Origin: Pelagivirga sediminicola
GTDB taxonomy: Bacteria > Pseudomonadota > Alphaproteobacteria > Rhodobacterales > Rhodobacteraceae
Direction of reading: 5' to 3'
DNA length: 64,000 nucleotides
Assembly: GCF_003072125.1 (NCBI RefSeq)
Contig: NZ_QCYH01000001.1
Coordinates: 248,001 to 312,000, forward strand
The translations under genes were made by a program, and so were the position numbers. Shown piece after piece: positions 45,559 to 60,190 of the stretch (position 1 is the first letter of the stretch; the number at the start of each line of letters is the position of its first letter). A model generated the notes under the pieces. It made no database searches and was not told the DNA's origin. It saw only the letters and a list, made by a program, of their open reading frames with translations.

Positions 45559-46041
45559 TTAGCGCTTGGAGAACTGGAAGCTCTTGCGTGCCTTGGCGCG
45601 GCCGTATTTCTTGCGCTCGACAACGCGGCTGTCGCGGGTCAGGAAACCTGCCGCCTTCAGCGCGCCGCGCAAGGACGGATCATAGAGCTGCAGCGCCTTC
45701 GAGATGCCGTGCTTGACCGCGCCGGCCTGGCCCGACAGGCCTCCGCCGACGACCGTTGCCATCACGTCAAACTGGTCTTCGGTGCCCGAAATCGAGAAGG
45801 GCTGGCGCAGGATCATCTGCAGAACCGGACGCGCGAAATAGACCTTCATTTCCTTGCCGTTGACCGTGACCTTGCCTGATCCGGGCTTGATCCAGACGCG
45901 GGCGACCGCGTCCTTGCGCTTGCCCGTGGCATAGGAACGGCCCAGCTCGTCGCGGACCGGCTCGCGCGGGGCGGCTTCGACCTGGGGGGTGCCCGATGCG
46001 ACCGCCTGCAGATCTTCGAGGGAGTTGATTTCGTCAGCCAT
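45559..46041 (-). CDS. rpsI: 30S ribosomal protein uS9
   Basis: 160 residues. N-terminal extension of about 30 residues (acidic, typical of alphaproteobacteria), then [21 protein letters not shown] and the C-terminal tail [17 protein letters not shown] whose basic end reaches the ribosomal P site. ATG overlaps the rplM stop (TGATG). Confidence 0.98.
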   Translation of the reverse strand: MADEINSLEDLQAVASGTPQVEAAPREPVRDELGRSYATGKRKDAVARVWIKPGSGKVTVNGKEMKVYFARPVLQMILRQPFSISGTEDQFDVMATVVGGGLSGQAGAVKHGISKALQLYDPSLRGALKAAGFLTRDSRVVERKKYGRAKARKSFQFSKR

Positions 46042-46505
46042 CAGTATGCCACCCGCGTATTCTTGGAGTTCATGTTCTTGACGTCCAGCACCTCGGGGCT
46101 CTGGGCCTCGTGGGGATGCTCGGCGCCTGCATAGACGCGCAGGTTGGTCATCTGCGTGCGGGCCAGCGTGTTGCCCGGCAGCATGCGCTTGACCGCCTGC
46201 ATGACGACGCGCTCGGGATACTTGCCCTCGAGGATCTCGCCCGTGGTGCGCGACTTGATGCCGCCCGGATGGCCCGTGTGCCAGTAATTCGGCTTGTCAC
46301 GCTTCTTGCCGGTCAGCTGGACCTTGTCGGCGTTGATGACGATGACGTTGTCGCCCATATCCATATGGGGCGTAAAGCTGGCCTTGTGCTTGCCGCGCAG
46401 GCGCATGGCGATGATCGACGCAAGACGGCCAAGAACGACGCCATCGGCGTCGATCATGATCCATTTCTTGTCGATATCTGCCGGTGTCGCAGAGAATGTC
46501 TTCAT
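46041..46505 (-). CDS. rplM: 50S ribosomal protein uL13
   Basis: 154 residues ([30 protein letters not shown]...). Conserved [32 protein letters not shown]. Usual operon order rplM-rpsI with overlapping stop/start. Upstream, the gap to 46697 has an AT-rich stretch with CCTATATAAC and the inverted repeat GGTAT-CATA-ATACC (46646-46659), candidates for promoter elements. Confidence 0.98.
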   Translation of the reverse strand: MKTFSATPADIDKKWIMIDADGVVLGRLASIIAMRLRGKHKASFTPHMDMGDNVIVINADKVQLTGKKRDKPNYWHTGHPGGIKSRTTGEILEGKYPERVVMQAVKRMLPGNTLARTQMTNLRVYAGAEHPHEAQSPEVLDVKNMNSKNTRVAY

Positions 46506-46697
46506 GTCAGGAGAACCCTATTTTGCCGCATTGGGATGACGTGTCTGCCATCCCGGTGGTGATGGGCGGGTTATATAGGCTGCGCGCGCCGCGTCAATGC
46601 GCGTGATCTCGAATTTATGATGCGATTCCAATTCGTTACAAAATAGGTATCATAATACCCCATGGCAGTAGCGGCGCGGCGGCCCAAATCCGGCGCA

Positions 46698-47126
46698 TTA
46701 TCCCTGCCGCGCGGGCGGAATGGAATAGGTCATGCTGGCGCGCGCCGCGGGCGCCTCGGCGCCATCCGACCGGATCAGCACATCGCCCACGGCCAGAACG
46801 CGCCCCAGCTTCAGCAGCCGCACATCGGCCAAAAGGTCGGCGCCCGCCACCGGTTTTCGCATGAAATCGAGGCTGCAATTCGTCGTCACGGCCAGGGCTT
46901 GCGGCCCGATCATGCTGAGCACGGCTAGATAGACCCCTACATCGGCCAGCGCGAAAATGGCCGGACCCGATACCGTGCCGCCGGGGCGCAGGTGCCGCTC
47001 GCCGACGTTCAGCCGCAGGGTCAGGCGCATGGGCGCCGCCGCCTCGACGGTGAAATCCTGCGCGACTTGCGGAAATTCGTCCCGCATGAAAGCCTCAAGA
47101 TCGGCGACGGACATCTTCAACACCAT
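46698..47126 (-). CDS. PaaI-family hotdog thioesterase
   Basis: 142 residues. The hotdog core shows HLRPGGTVSGPAIFALADVGVYLAVLSMIG and VTTNCSLDFMRKPVAGADLLADVRL, matching PaaI-like acyl-CoA thioesterases. GAGGAGGAAAGC precedes ATG 47126. Divergent from the enoyl-CoA hydratase gene (58-base gap), so the two may share control. Confidence 0.88.
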   Translation of the reverse strand: MVLKMSVADLEAFMRDEFPQVAQDFTVEAAAPMRLTLRLNVGERHLRPGGTVSGPAIFALADVGVYLAVLSMIGPQALAVTTNCSLDFMRKPVAGADLLADVRLLKLGRVLAVGDVLIRSDGAEAPAARASMTYSIPPARQG

Positions 47127-47184
47127 GCTTTCCTCCTCAAACTGCGAGGGTTACAGATGATCCGACAAACAAGGGAGTGACAAG

Positions 47185-47970
47185 ATGCCGATGATCGAGC
47201 GCCAGGACACGGGGGCCGTGGCCCGCCTGACCCTCAACAGCCCCGAGCGGCTCAACGCGCTCAGCGACGACATGCTGACGGCGCTCGCGGACCATCTGGC
47301 CGCGCTGTCCGAGGATCAGGGCATCCGCGCCGTCATACTGGCCGGCGCGGGCAAGGTGTTCTGCGCGGGCCATGACCTGAAGGAAATGACCGCCGGGCGC
47401 GCCGCCGAAGATGGCGGGCAGGCCTATTTTCGCGATCTTTTCAATCGTTGCGGCGCGGTCATGATGGCCATAAGGGCCCTGCCCCAACCCGTCATCGCGC
47501 AGGCGCATGGCATCGCCACCGCCGCGGGCTGCCAACTGGTTGCGTCATGCGACATGGCCGTGGCGGCCGAGGGGACGCGCTTTGGTGTCAATGGCGTGAA
47601 TATCGGGCTGTTCTGCTCCACCCCCATGGTCGCGCTCAGCCGGAATGTCCCGCGCAAACAGGCGTTCGAGATGCTGACCACCGGCGCGTTCATCGACACG
47701 GCGCGCGCCTGCGAGCTGGGGCTGATCAACCGCGCCGTGCCCGCCGAGGCGCTGGAGGCCGAGACGATGGCCCTCGCACAGACCGTGGCCGAAAAGCTGG
47801 CGGGCGCGGTGCGGATCGGCAAGCGGGCGTTTTACGAGCAGCTCGAGATGCCGCTGGAACAGGCGTATCTGCATACCGGCGACGTGATGACCCGGAATAT
47901 GATGATGGAAAACACCGCCGAGGGAATTGCGGCATTTCTGGACAAGCGAAAGCCGGAATGGACGCAGTAA
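47185..47970 (+). CDS. Enoyl-CoA hydratase/isomerase family protein
   Basis: 261-residue crotonase-fold protein. Oxyanion-hole motifs CAGHDLKEM and ATAAGCQLVASCDMAVAAEGTRFGVNGVNIGLFCSTPMVAL. The second catalytic Glu of classical hydratases is not evident in the GVNGVNIGL segment, so another crotonase reaction is possible (ECHDC3-like). GGAG lies 7 bases before ATG. Confidence 0.88.
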   Translation: MPMIERQDTGAVARLTLNSPERLNALSDDMLTALADHLAALSEDQGIRAVILAGAGKVFCAGHDLKEMTAGRAAEDGGQAYFRDLFNRCGAVMMAIRALPQPVIAQAHGIATAAGCQLVASCDMAVAAEGTRFGVNGVNIGLFCSTPMVALSRNVPRKQAFEMLTTGAFIDTARACELGLINRAVPAEALEAETMALAQTVAEKLAGAVRIGKRAFYEQLEMPLEQAYLHTGDVMTRNMMMENTAEGIAAFLDKRKPEWTQ

Positions 47971-48171
47971 CCCATCGATTCGGCGCGCCGCACCCGCTCA
48001 GGTTGCGCGCGCCCGGTTGATTGTCGCGAAATGCGCGCCAGTTTTCGCAGATGCCCCGGATTGTCTGCAATATCCTGCCCCAATTTCTGCACATTTGCCG
48101 TTTTTCCGCCTCAATCTTGCAGGTTTCGCTTTCCGCCTGCGTTTTTCAGGGCTAACCTGAATTCAGATTTT

Positions 48172-48247
48172 GGGTCACCGCCGCCACCGTCATGTCCCTC
48201 CAAGGCCAGCCTCTCTCTGGTCGCAGACTTGGCTGGCGCGGTGACCC
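48172..48247. other. Nested inverted repeats (structured element) before trmFO
   Basis: GGGTCACCGC (48172-48181) pairs with GCGGTGACCC (48238-48247), perfect 10 bp. Inside it, GCCAGCC (48205-48211) pairs with GGCTGGC (48231-48237). The outer and inner right arms are adjacent, so both stems can stack. It lies in the 364-base gap 47971-48334, which has no gene I can support. On the minus strand the element contains GGAGGGAC and ATG opening a 13-codon frame. Could be a small RNA or leader; no known RNA family is recognised. Confidence 0.4.
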
Positions 48248-48334
48248 GAACTTGCTTTTCCATAAATCCCATCAAGCCGCTGGCCGTTGCACCGGCCCTT
48301 CCCAACGCGGCGCCGATGCACTATCTGCCGCAGC

Positions 48335-49690
48335 ATGACACAGATATTGAACATCGTTGGCGGTGGCATGGCCGGGGCGGAGGCCGCGTGGCAGGCCGCC
48401 CGCATGGGCGTGCAGGTCGTGATCCACGAAATGCGGCCCAAGACCGGCACATTCGCGCATCGCACGGGCGATCTGGCGGAAATGGTGTGCTCCAACTCGT
48501 TCCGCTCCGATGATGACGAACAGAACGCCGTCGGCCTGCTGCATTGGGAAATGCGCGCGGCAGGCGGGCTGATCATGCAGGCGGCGGACGAACACCGCCT
48601 GCCCGCCGGCGGCGCATTGGCCGTTGACCGCGATCCTTTTGCAGCCAGCGTCACGGCGACGCTTCGCGCGCATCCCAACATCACGATATCGGGCGAGGAA
48701 ATCACCGAAATTACGGCGGGCGGACAGTGGATCATCGCCACCGGGCCGCTGACCTCCGCGGCGCTCGGGCAGGCCATCGCGGCGCGCACGGGCACCGACG
48801 CGCTGGCCTTTTTCGACGCGATCGCGCCCATCGTGCATCATGACAGCATCGACATGTCCAAGGCCTGGATGCAGTCGCGCTATGACAAGGGCGAGACCGA
48901 GGAAGAGCGCACCGCATATCTCAACTGCCCGATGGACCGCGCTACCTATGACGCCTTCATCGACGCGCTTCTTGCCGCCGACAAGACCGAGTTTCACGAG
49001 GGCGAGACGGCGCAGTATTTCGACGGCTGCCTGCCGATCGAAGTGATGGCCGAGCGCGGCCGCGAGACATTGCGCCACGGCCCGATGAAGCCGGTCGGCC
49101 TGACCAATCTCCACCAGCCCGAGGTCAAGCCGTGGGCGGTGGTTCAGCTGCGCCGGGACAATGCGTTAGGAACGCTCTATAACATCGTGGGATTCCAGAC
49201 TAAAATGAAATACGGCGCGCAGGCTGACGTGCTGCGCATGATACCGGGGCTTGAGAATGCCCGCTTTGCGCGGCTGGGCGGCATCCATCGCAATACCTTT
49301 CTGAACTCGCCCACCCTGCTGGACGGCCAGATGCGCTGGCGCGCGCACCCGCATATCCGCTTTGCCGGGCAGATTACCGGCGTGGAGGGCTATGTCGAAT
49401 CCGCCGCGATGGGCCTTCTGGCCGGACGCCTCGCCGCCGCCGAGATCCTTGGCAGCCCCCTGCCCAGCCCGCCGCAGGACAGCGCCATGGGCGCGCTGAT
49501 CCATCACATCACCGGCGGCGCCGAGGCCAAGACATTTCAGCCGATGAACATCAACTTCGGCCTGTTCCGCCCCGTCGAAGGGCTCAAAGGCGGGCGTCGC
49601 GGGCGGATGGACCGCTACAAGGCCTATACGGATCGCGCCAAATCCGCCTGGCAGGATTGGCTGGCGCCGCAAACCGTCGGCGCGCAGTGA
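48335..49690 (+). CDS. trmFO: Folate-dependent tRNA (uracil-5)-methyltransferase TrmFO
   Basis: Makes ribothymidine at position 54 of tRNA using methylenetetrahydrofolate and FAD. 451 residues. Dinucleotide fold [22 protein letters not shown], then [26 protein letters not shown], typical of the family, and FGLFRPVEG near the end. ATG 48335 matches the family start; no good ribosome binding site is visible. The structured element at 48172-48247 lies 88 bases upstream. Confidence 0.95.
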   Translation: MTQILNIVGGGMAGAEAAWQAARMGVQVVIHEMRPKTGTFAHRTGDLAEMVCSNSFRSDDDEQNAVGLLHWEMRAAGGLIMQAADEHRLPAGGALAVDRDPFAASVTATLRAHPNITISGEEITEITAGGQWIIATGPLTSAALGQAIAARTGTDALAFFDAIAPIVHHDSIDMSKAWMQSRYDKGETEEERTAYLNCPMDRATYDAFIDALLAADKTEFHEGETAQYFDGCLPIEVMAERGRETLRHGPMKPVGLTNLHQPEVKPWAVVQLRRDNALGTLYNIVGFQTKMKYGAQADVLRMIPGLENARFARLGGIHRNTFLNSPTLLDGQMRWRAHPHIRFAGQITGVEGYVESAAMGLLAGRLAAAEILGSPLPSPPQDSAMGALIHHITGGAEAKTFQPMNINFGLFRPVEGLKGGRRGRMDRYKAYTDRAKSAWQDWLAPQTVGAQ

Positions 49691-49762
49691 AGTGACTGTC
49701 CAGCGGCAAGTCTGGTTGCTCATGCAGTGGTTTAATATTCATCCACAAGACTTTGTTATTAA

Positions 49763-50641
49763 ATGTTGATAACGACCCGATTTGCACCATCCCCGACCGG
49801 CCCGCTGCACCTTGGCCATGCGTATTCGGCCATCCTCGCGCATGATCTGGCCGCGAAGGGCGGCGGCACCTTCCTGCTGCGCATCGAGGATATCGACCAA
49901 TCGCGCAGCCGCCCGCAATGGGAGGCGCAGATATTCAATGATCTCATCTGGCTTGGCCTCGACTGGCCGCGCCCCGTGATGCGCCAGTCCGAGCGGATGC
50001 CGGTCTATCGCCGTGCGATTGACGATCTTTGGCAGCGCGGGTTGCTCTACCCGTGCAGTTGCACGCGCCGCGACATCGCCGCCTCGGCATCGGCCCCGCA
50101 GGAAGGCGCGCCGATGACCGGCCCGGACGGTGTCATCTATCCGGGAACCTGCAGGCCGCCGCAGGGCTGGCAGCCGGAAAACGCCGCGCCGCCGCCGGAC
50201 AGCGCGCTGCGTCTCGACATGCGCGCCGCGATGACCGCCGTGGACGAGGCATCTCCCGCTTTCGTCGAGACCGGAAGCGGCACGCCGCAGCACACCGGGC
50301 TGGTCCAGACCTCATCGAACCGGATCCTGACCGAGATCGGCGATATCGTGCTGGCGCGTCCGGCGATGGGGACGTCCTATCACCTTTCCGTCGTCCTTGA
50401 CGACGCGCAGCAGGGCATCACTTGCGTCACCCGCGGCGCGGATCTGTTCGATGCAACGGCGATTCACGTGATCCTTCAGCGCCTTCTGCGGCTGCCGACC
50501 CCCGAGTATCACCACCACCGGTTGATCCGCGACGATGCGGGCAAGCGGCTGGCCAAGCGCGACGATGCGCGCGCGATCGCGCTTTACCGTGAAAATGGCG
50601 CCACGCCGCAGGATATTCGGCGGATGCTGGACCTTGCCTGA
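49763..50641 (+). CDS. gluQ: Glutamyl-Q tRNA(Asp) synthetase
   Basis: Attaches glutamate to queuosine in tRNA-Asp, the next step after Tgt (tgt is at 2330). 292 residues. HIGH motif as HLGH in RFAPSPTGPLHLGH, zinc site CSC...GTC (YPCSCTRRDI; YPGTC), and a KMSKS-like GKRLAKRDDA. It lacks the anticodon-binding domain of GltX, as expected. Convergent with hisI. Confidence 0.93.
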   Translation: MLITTRFAPSPTGPLHLGHAYSAILAHDLAAKGGGTFLLRIEDIDQSRSRPQWEAQIFNDLIWLGLDWPRPVMRQSERMPVYRRAIDDLWQRGLLYPCSCTRRDIAASASAPQEGAPMTGPDGVIYPGTCRPPQGWQPENAAPPPDSALRLDMRAAMTAVDEASPAFVETGSGTPQHTGLVQTSSNRILTEIGDIVLARPAMGTSYHLSVVLDDAQQGITCVTRGADLFDATAIHVILQRLLRLPTPEYHHHRLIRDDAGKRLAKRDDARAIALYRENGATPQDIRRMLDLA

Positions 50642-50653
50642 GACGCGCCGGAC

Positions 50654-51013
50654 CTAAGGATCGGGCGCCATCACGATCCGCTCCGCGCCGTCCTGCACCA
50701 ATGTATAAAAACAGCTGCGCCGCCCGGTATGGCAGGCCGGTCCGGTCTGTATCACCTTGAGAAGCAGGCAGTCGCGGTCGCAATCAACGCGGAACTCCTG
50801 CAATTGCTGGGTATTTCCCGAAGTCTCGCCCTTGATCCAGAACGCGCTGCGCGAGCGCGACCAATAGGTGACGCGCCCCGTAGCCAGTGTCTGCGCGACC
50901 GCTTCGCTATTCATCCAGGCCATCATCAGCACCTCGCCGGTGCCCGCGTCCTGCGCGATCGCGGGGATCAGACCTTGCGCGTTGTAGGTCAGGTTTTGGG
51001 GGTCAAACTCCAT
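50654..51013 (-). CDS. hisI: Phosphoribosyl-AMP cyclohydrolase
   Basis: Histidine biosynthesis step 3. 119 residues (one-domain form, without HisE). Motifs [35 protein letters not shown] and the zinc-binding [12 protein letters not shown] and [16 protein letters not shown] 51013 follows AGGA by 8 bases; an upstream ATG would overlap that motif. Confidence 0.95.
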   Translation of the reverse strand: MEFDPQNLTYNAQGLIPAIAQDAGTGEVLMMAWMNSEAVAQTLATGRVTYWSRSRSAFWIKGETSGNTQQLQEFRVDCDRDCLLLKVIQTGPACHTGRRSCFYTLVQDGAERIVMAPDP

Positions 51014-51079
51014 CGGGTTTTCCTTTTGCATCTGGCGGCTGGCGCCTTATCTAAGAGCCAAGCCATCCGAGGACCAGCC

Positions 51080-51517
51080 ATGACCGCCAATGCCGACATG
51101 ATCAAACTCTATTCTGCCCGAATTCTGGCGCTGGCCGCCGATATTCCGCGCCATCACCGTCTGGAGGCGCCGGGCGCGACGGTGCGCCGCCGCGCGCCGC
51201 TTTGCGGGTCCACCGTCACGGTGGATCTGACCTGCGAGGGCGGCAAGATCACCGATTTTGGCCAAGATGTGAAGGCCTGCGCTCTGGGCCAGGCCGCCGC
51301 GAGCGTGGTTGGCGCGCATATCGTCGGCCGCACGGCAAGCGAGGTGCGCGCCGCGCGCGATGCGCTGAAATCGATGCTGACCGAGGACGGCCCGACCCCG
51401 CCCGCCCCCTTCGAGGATCTCGAGGTTCTGCGCCCGGCCCGCGATTACAAGAATCGCCACGCGTCGATCATGCTGTCGCTCGATGCTGCTGTCGAGGCGC
51501 TGGAGACGGCCTGCTGA
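51080..51517 (+). CDS. IscU/NifU-like iron-sulfur scaffold protein
   Basis: 145 residues. Two of the usual three cluster cysteines are clear (APLCGSTVTVDL and DVKACALGQAAASV), as is the overall IscU-like pattern; the third position is not obvious. Annotated in Rhodobacteraceae as Fe-S assembly scaffold. ATG 51080 follows GAGGA. Divergent from hisI (66-base gap). Confidence 0.85.
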   Translation: MTANADMIKLYSARILALAADIPRHHRLEAPGATVRRRAPLCGSTVTVDLTCEGGKITDFGQDVKACALGQAAASVVGAHIVGRTASEVRAARDALKSMLTEDGPTPPAPFEDLEVLRPARDYKNRHASIMLSLDAAVEALETAC

Positions 51518-51529
51518 CCTGACATGGCC

Positions 51530-51566
51530 AAAAAAACCGCCGCGCATCCGGAGTGGATGGCGGCGG
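51530..51566 (-). terminator. Strong minus-strand terminator downstream of the small ORF
   Basis: On the plus strand six to seven A (51530-51536) are followed by CCGCCG (51537-51542), GCATCC, loop GGAGT, GGATG and CGGCGG (51561-51566). On the minus strand this is a long stem followed by TTTTTTT. It ends a transcript reading from the small gene at 51725-51856, leaving about 160 bases of 3' region without a convincing gene. Confidence 0.8.
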
Positions 51567-51724
51567 AAGGATGCGTGTTCCCGTGAGGGATCCTGATCGC
51601 GCAAACCAAGGCTGGTGGCCCTGGAGCGGTTTGTGACAGGCAAAGTCTAACGCCGGGCATCGTGAGTTTGGGACAGTCGATGCAGCGCGATCAGGCACGG
51701 GATGTCGCAGGCAGAAACGGAAAA

Positions 51725-51856
51725 TCAGAAACCTTGGGTCAATCCGGGAAGATAGAGGCACCCCACCAGCATCACCATCAGCGCGGCGGCCCCGACGGCA
51801 TCCCCCAGAAGCGTGTCATGCGACCGGGCTGCGGCTGTCTTGATCTGGTGTATCAT
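51725..51856 (-). CDS. 43-residue single-pass membrane protein, SOS box upstream
   Basis: Minus-strand frame starting MIHQIKTAAARSHDTLL with GGAGG 5 bases before ATG 51854-51856 (an ATG one codon earlier is also in frame). Residues 1-16 are polar and basic, residues about 18-40 form one hydrophobic helix (GDAVGAAALMVMLVGCLYLP). A perfect GTTC-N7-GTTC box (alphaproteobacterial LexA consensus) lies 60-75 bases upstream, and a strong terminator follows. The pattern resembles the SOS-induced division inhibitor SidA of Caulobacter, but sequence identity is not claimed. recG and ligA lie just upstream on the same strand. Function is inference. Confidence 0.65.
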   Translation of the reverse strand: MIHQIKTAAARSHDTLLGDAVGAAALMVMLVGCLYLPGLTQGF

Positions 51857-51916
51857 CATGGCCTCCTCTTAACGCTTTGTTGCTACTTTGTTCTCATTTT
51901 AGAAACCCTTTGTAAA

Positions 51917-51931
51917 GAACTTTTAACGAAC
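51917..51931. promoter_or_regulatory. LexA (SOS) box GTTC-N7-GTTC
   Basis: On the plus strand GAAC-TTTTAAC-GAAC; on the minus strand GTTC-GTTAAAA-GTTC, an exact match to the alphaproteobacterial LexA consensus. A further GAAC follows 6 bases on (51938-51941). A second, one-mismatch copy GTTG-N7-GTTC is at 51879-51893. Both lie between recG's stop (51959) and the small ORF start (51856). Confidence 0.6.
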
Positions 51932-51958
51932 ATTTAGGAACAAATCAGGAATTTCAGC

Positions 51959-57224
<5,266 letters not shown>

Positions 57225-57275
57225 TCACTTTTCTCCGCTAGAAAACCTGTTCGGATCGACTTTGGCCAATATTGG

Positions 57276-57290
57276 TTAACCACAAGTTAC
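57276..57290. promoter_or_regulatory. CtrA-type box TTAA-N7-TTAC in the ctrA promoter
   Basis: TTAA (57276-57279), seven bases, TTAC (57287-57290); the CtrA consensus is TTAA-N7-TTAA, one mismatch. It lies about 52 bases upstream of the ctrA start codon. Confidence 0.6.
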
Positions 57291-57317
57291 CGTAGGTGAA
57301 CATTTAGAGAATTCAAC

Positions 57318-57596
57318 TTAAGGTTGTCTATACATTTTCACGGCCGTCGCCTTCAATGCGTCCTCGCCATGCAGGGAAACCGCGCGCACCCACTCGGCAA
57401 ACTCTTCATCACTCAGCTGATAGCGCGCGCAGGCTTCGGCCTGTGTTACAAGGCCGTAGAGCACCCCGCGCACCACCGCCAGCTTGCGCGATGCCACCCA
57501 GCGCATGGTGTCGGCGGGCGGCAAATCGGCCTGCGTCATTATTTGCCCGTCAGGCAGCGTCACGGCGCGCACGCCGCCAATTTTCTTCAAATACAT
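57318..57596 (-). CDS. sciP: CtrA inhibitor SciP (DUF1153)
   Basis: Small helical protein that binds CtrA/promoters and blocks CtrA-driven transcription in Caulobacter. 92 residues (MYLKKIGGVRAVTLPDGQIMTQADLPPADTMRWVASRKLAVVRGV...) fit the DUF1153/SciP family length. ATG 57596 follows AGGA by 8 bases; the frame continues upstream without similarity. It precedes ctrA on the same strand. Confidence 0.93.
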   Translation of the reverse strand: MYLKKIGGVRAVTLPDGQIMTQADLPPADTMRWVASRKLAVVRGVLYGLVTQAEACARYQLSDEEFAEWVRAVSLHGEDALKATAVKMYRQP

Positions 57597-57859
57597 CGTC
57601 CTGATCCTCGTGATACCGAAGCCCAGAATGACGCGGGCGCCCTTAACGGCCCCTGAAATCACACCCCACGAAATACCGCGCATTTGCCTAAAAGCGGTCG
57701 CCATCGCACCGGGATTCGGCAGGGTCGCGACATATTGCGCCCGCCCGTCGTGCCGCCGAAGGCCTCCGGTGCGCGGCTTTTTCGCCAAATGAGGCAAACC
57801 GTTTTGCGTTCTGCGCTGCGGGCTCTTATATCGCACGCAGACACCAGCCGAAGGGATGC

Positions 57860-59011
57860 ATGCTCATGGCCCGCGATACCGCTCACCCGATCAACTCGCT
57901 CGGCTTTGCCAAGCCGGAGGCGGAGACGCGCGTTGTCGTCGCCATGTCGGGCGGGGTCGACAGCTCGGTCGTGGCCGCGCAACTGGCCGAGGAAGGCTAT
58001 GACGTGGTCGGCGTCACCCTTCAGCTATACGATCACGGCGCGGCGCTGGCGAAAAAGGGCGCGTGCTGCGCCGGGCTGGATATCCACGACGCGCGCCGCG
58101 TGGCCGAAGAGATGGGATTCCCCCATTACGTGCTGGACTATGAGAACGTCTTCAAGGAGGCGGTGATCGACGAATTCGCAGACAGCTACCTTGCCGGCGC
58201 GACGCCCGTGCCCTGCATCCGCTGCAACGAGCGGGTGAAATTCAAGGATCTGCTGGGCACCGCCCGCGATCTGGATGCCGATTGCATGGCGACGGGCCAC
58301 TACATCCAGCGCAAGGTGGGCGCGCGCGGGCCCGAATTGCACTCGGCCGCGGATGCAAATCGCGATCAGTCCTATTTCCTGTTCTCCACCACGGCGGAGC
58401 AGCTGGACTATCTGCGTTTCCCGCTGGGCCATCTGCCGTCCAAGGATGCGACGCGCGCGCTGGCCGCGAAATACGGGCTGAGCGTGGCGGACAAGCCCGA
58501 CAGTCAGGACATCTGCTTTGTGCCCAACGGCAATTATGCCTCGGTCATCGAAAAGCTGCGCCCCGGTGCGGCCGAGCCGGGCGATATCGTCGATCACGAG
58601 GGCCGCGTTCTGGGCCAGCATGAGGGCGTGCTGCATTATACGGTCGGCCAGCGGCGCGGCCTTGGGATCGGCGGGCTGGAGACGCCGCTTTATGTCGTCA
58701 AGCTGGACGTGGAGGCGCGGCAGGTGATCGTTGGCCCCAAGGCGATGCTCAGCACCGCCATCGTGCCCGTGCGCGAGATCAACTGGCTGGGCGACGATGC
58801 CTTTGACGCAGTGGCCGAGCGGCACGTGTCGGTCAAGGTCCGCTCCACCCGCGCCCCGCGCGAGGCGGTGATCCGGCCCCTGTCGCCCATCACCGCCGAA
58901 GTCGAGTTGCACGCGCCCGAGGAAGGCGTCGCGCCCGGCCAGGCCTGCGTTTTCTACGAAACGGGTGGCAGCCGCATCCTGGGCGGCGGCTGGATCTGGC
59001 GCGGCGACTGA
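57860..59011 (+). CDS. mnmA: tRNA-specific 2-thiouridylase MnmA
   Basis: Thiolates wobble uridine 34 of Lys, Glu and Gln tRNAs. 383 residues. PP-loop [10 protein letters not shown], nucleophile Cys in [10 protein letters not shown], persulfide Cys in [11 protein letters not shown], and [13 protein letters not shown] 57860 directly follows GAAGGG; ATG 57866 is an alternative. Confidence 0.96.
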   Translation: MLMARDTAHPINSLGFAKPEAETRVVVAMSGGVDSSVVAAQLAEEGYDVVGVTLQLYDHGAALAKKGACCAGLDIHDARRVAEEMGFPHYVLDYENVFKEAVIDEFADSYLAGATPVPCIRCNERVKFKDLLGTARDLDADCMATGHYIQRKVGARGPELHSAADANRDQSYFLFSTTAEQLDYLRFPLGHLPSKDATRALAAKYGLSVADKPDSQDICFVPNGNYASVIEKLRPGAAEPGDIVDHEGRVLGQHEGVLHYTVGQRRGLGIGGLETPLYVVKLDVEARQVIVGPKAMLSTAIVPVREINWLGDDAFDAVAERHVSVKVRSTRAPREAVIRPLSPITAEVELHAPEEGVAPGQACVFYETGGSRILGGGWIWRGD

Positions 59012-59020
59012 TCCGCGCCT

Positions 59021-59036
59021 AAGGCGGTTTCGCCTT
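59021..59036. terminator. Short hairpin between mnmA and lpxB
   Basis: AAGGCG-GTTT-CGCCTT with T/A on the sides, overlapping the lpxB stop codon by one base. Acts probably as bidirectional terminator of the convergent pair. Confidence 0.55.
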
Positions 59037-60190
59037 TAGCGGCCGAGCCCCTTCAGAACCGCCCGCGCCGCGCGCAGCCCCGGCGCATCGCCGCCCTTGC
59101 CGAGGCGCTGCATTGTCAGCTCCATCGCTTCATGCTGCGCGCCGGGTGCGTCCAGCATTTTCAGCAGGGCGGCGGCAATCTGGGGCGGCGTGCACTCCTT
59201 GCCGTTGCACTCGGGAACGGCGCGCGTTTCGCTTACCAGATTGACCAGCGTGAGGGTGTCGATCTTCAGCAGTGCGGCAATGATCTGCCGACTGATCCAG
59301 CTGACATCATAGGTGATGACCATCGGCGTTTCGCTGGCCGCCAATTCGAGCGACACGGTGCCGGACGCGGCCAGCGCACCGGTGGCCACGCCAAATGCAC
59401 ACATCTTTTCAATCTTGTAAGCGTCACTCTTCATGTCCGATGGATCAATGATCACCGGCGGCGCAGGCCAACCCTTGACCACCTCGCGCAACAGCGGCGC
59501 GACATGCGCGGTCGTCGGCACGACCAGCCGCAGATCCGGATGACGCGCCAGGACCGGCCCCAGCGCGGCGCCGAAAATCGGGCCCAGCCGCGCGACCTCC
59601 CCCTTGCGGGAGCCGGGAAGCACCAGAAGGATCGGCGCATCGCCCAAGTCATGGCGGGCGCGAAACTCCGCGATTTGGGCGTCGCTGGCCTGCGGCTCGG
59701 CCACGACGGGATGGCCGACGAAATCGCATTCCATCCCCGCCGCCTGCATATAGGGCGGCTCGAACGGCAGCAGGGCCAGCACATGGTCGATGACCTTCGC
59801 CATCCTGGCAGCACGGCCCGCGCGCCACGCCCAGACCGACGGCGCCACGTAATGCACGGTGCGGATATCGCCGGCCGCCTTGACCAACGCGGCCACGCGG
59901 AGCGAAAAATCAGGGCTGTCGATGGTGATCAGAACATCGGGCCTCTCGGCCAGAACCGCCTCGGCAGTCTGGCGGATGCGGCGCTTGAGATGGCGGTATT
60001 TCGGCAGCACCTCGGTGATGCCCATGACGCTGAGCTCGTCCATGGGAAAAAGGCTCTGCAGCCCCTCCGCCTGCATGAGCGGGCCGCCGATCCCATGAAA
60101 TTCGACCTGCGCCAATCGCTTGAGGCCATCCATCAACGCGGCGCCCAGACGATCCCCGGACGCCTCGCCGGCGAGGATGAAGACCTTCAT
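59036..60190 (-). CDS. lpxB: Lipid-A-disaccharide synthase
   Basis: Glycosyltransferase of lipid A synthesis at the inner membrane. 384 residues. AGEASGDRLGAALMDGL at the start, VHYVAPSVWAWRAGRAARM and LVLPGSRKGEVARLGPIF are family motifs. ATG 60190 overlaps the lpxI stop by 4 bases. Confidence 0.97.
   Translation of the reverse strand: MKVFILAGEASGDRLGAALMDGLKRLAQVEFHGIGGPLMQAEGLQSLFPMDELSVMGITEVLPKYRHLKRRIRQTAEAVLAERPDVLITIDSPDFSLRVAALVKAAGDIRTVHYVAPSVWAWRAGRAARMAKVIDHVLALLPFEPPYMQAAGMECDFVGHPVVAEPQASDAQIAEFRARHDLGDAPILLVLPGSRKGEVARLGPIFGAALGPVLARHPDLRLVVPTTAHVAPLLREVVKGWPAPPVIIDPSDMKSDAYKIEKMCAFGVATGALAASGTVSLELAASETPMVITYDVSWISRQIIAALLKIDTLTLVNLVSETRAVPECNGKECTPPQIAAALLKMLDAPGAQHEAMELTMQRLGKGGDAPGLRAARAVLKGLGR

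Noticed and set aside
48111..48305. Minus-strand 64-codon frame in the trmFO leader
   Set aside because: No convincing ribosome binding site and no recognised similarity; overlaps the structured element.
51445..51660. Minus-strand 71-codon frame overlapping the IscU-like gene
   Set aside because: Runs through the terminator hairpin and has no ribosome binding site.
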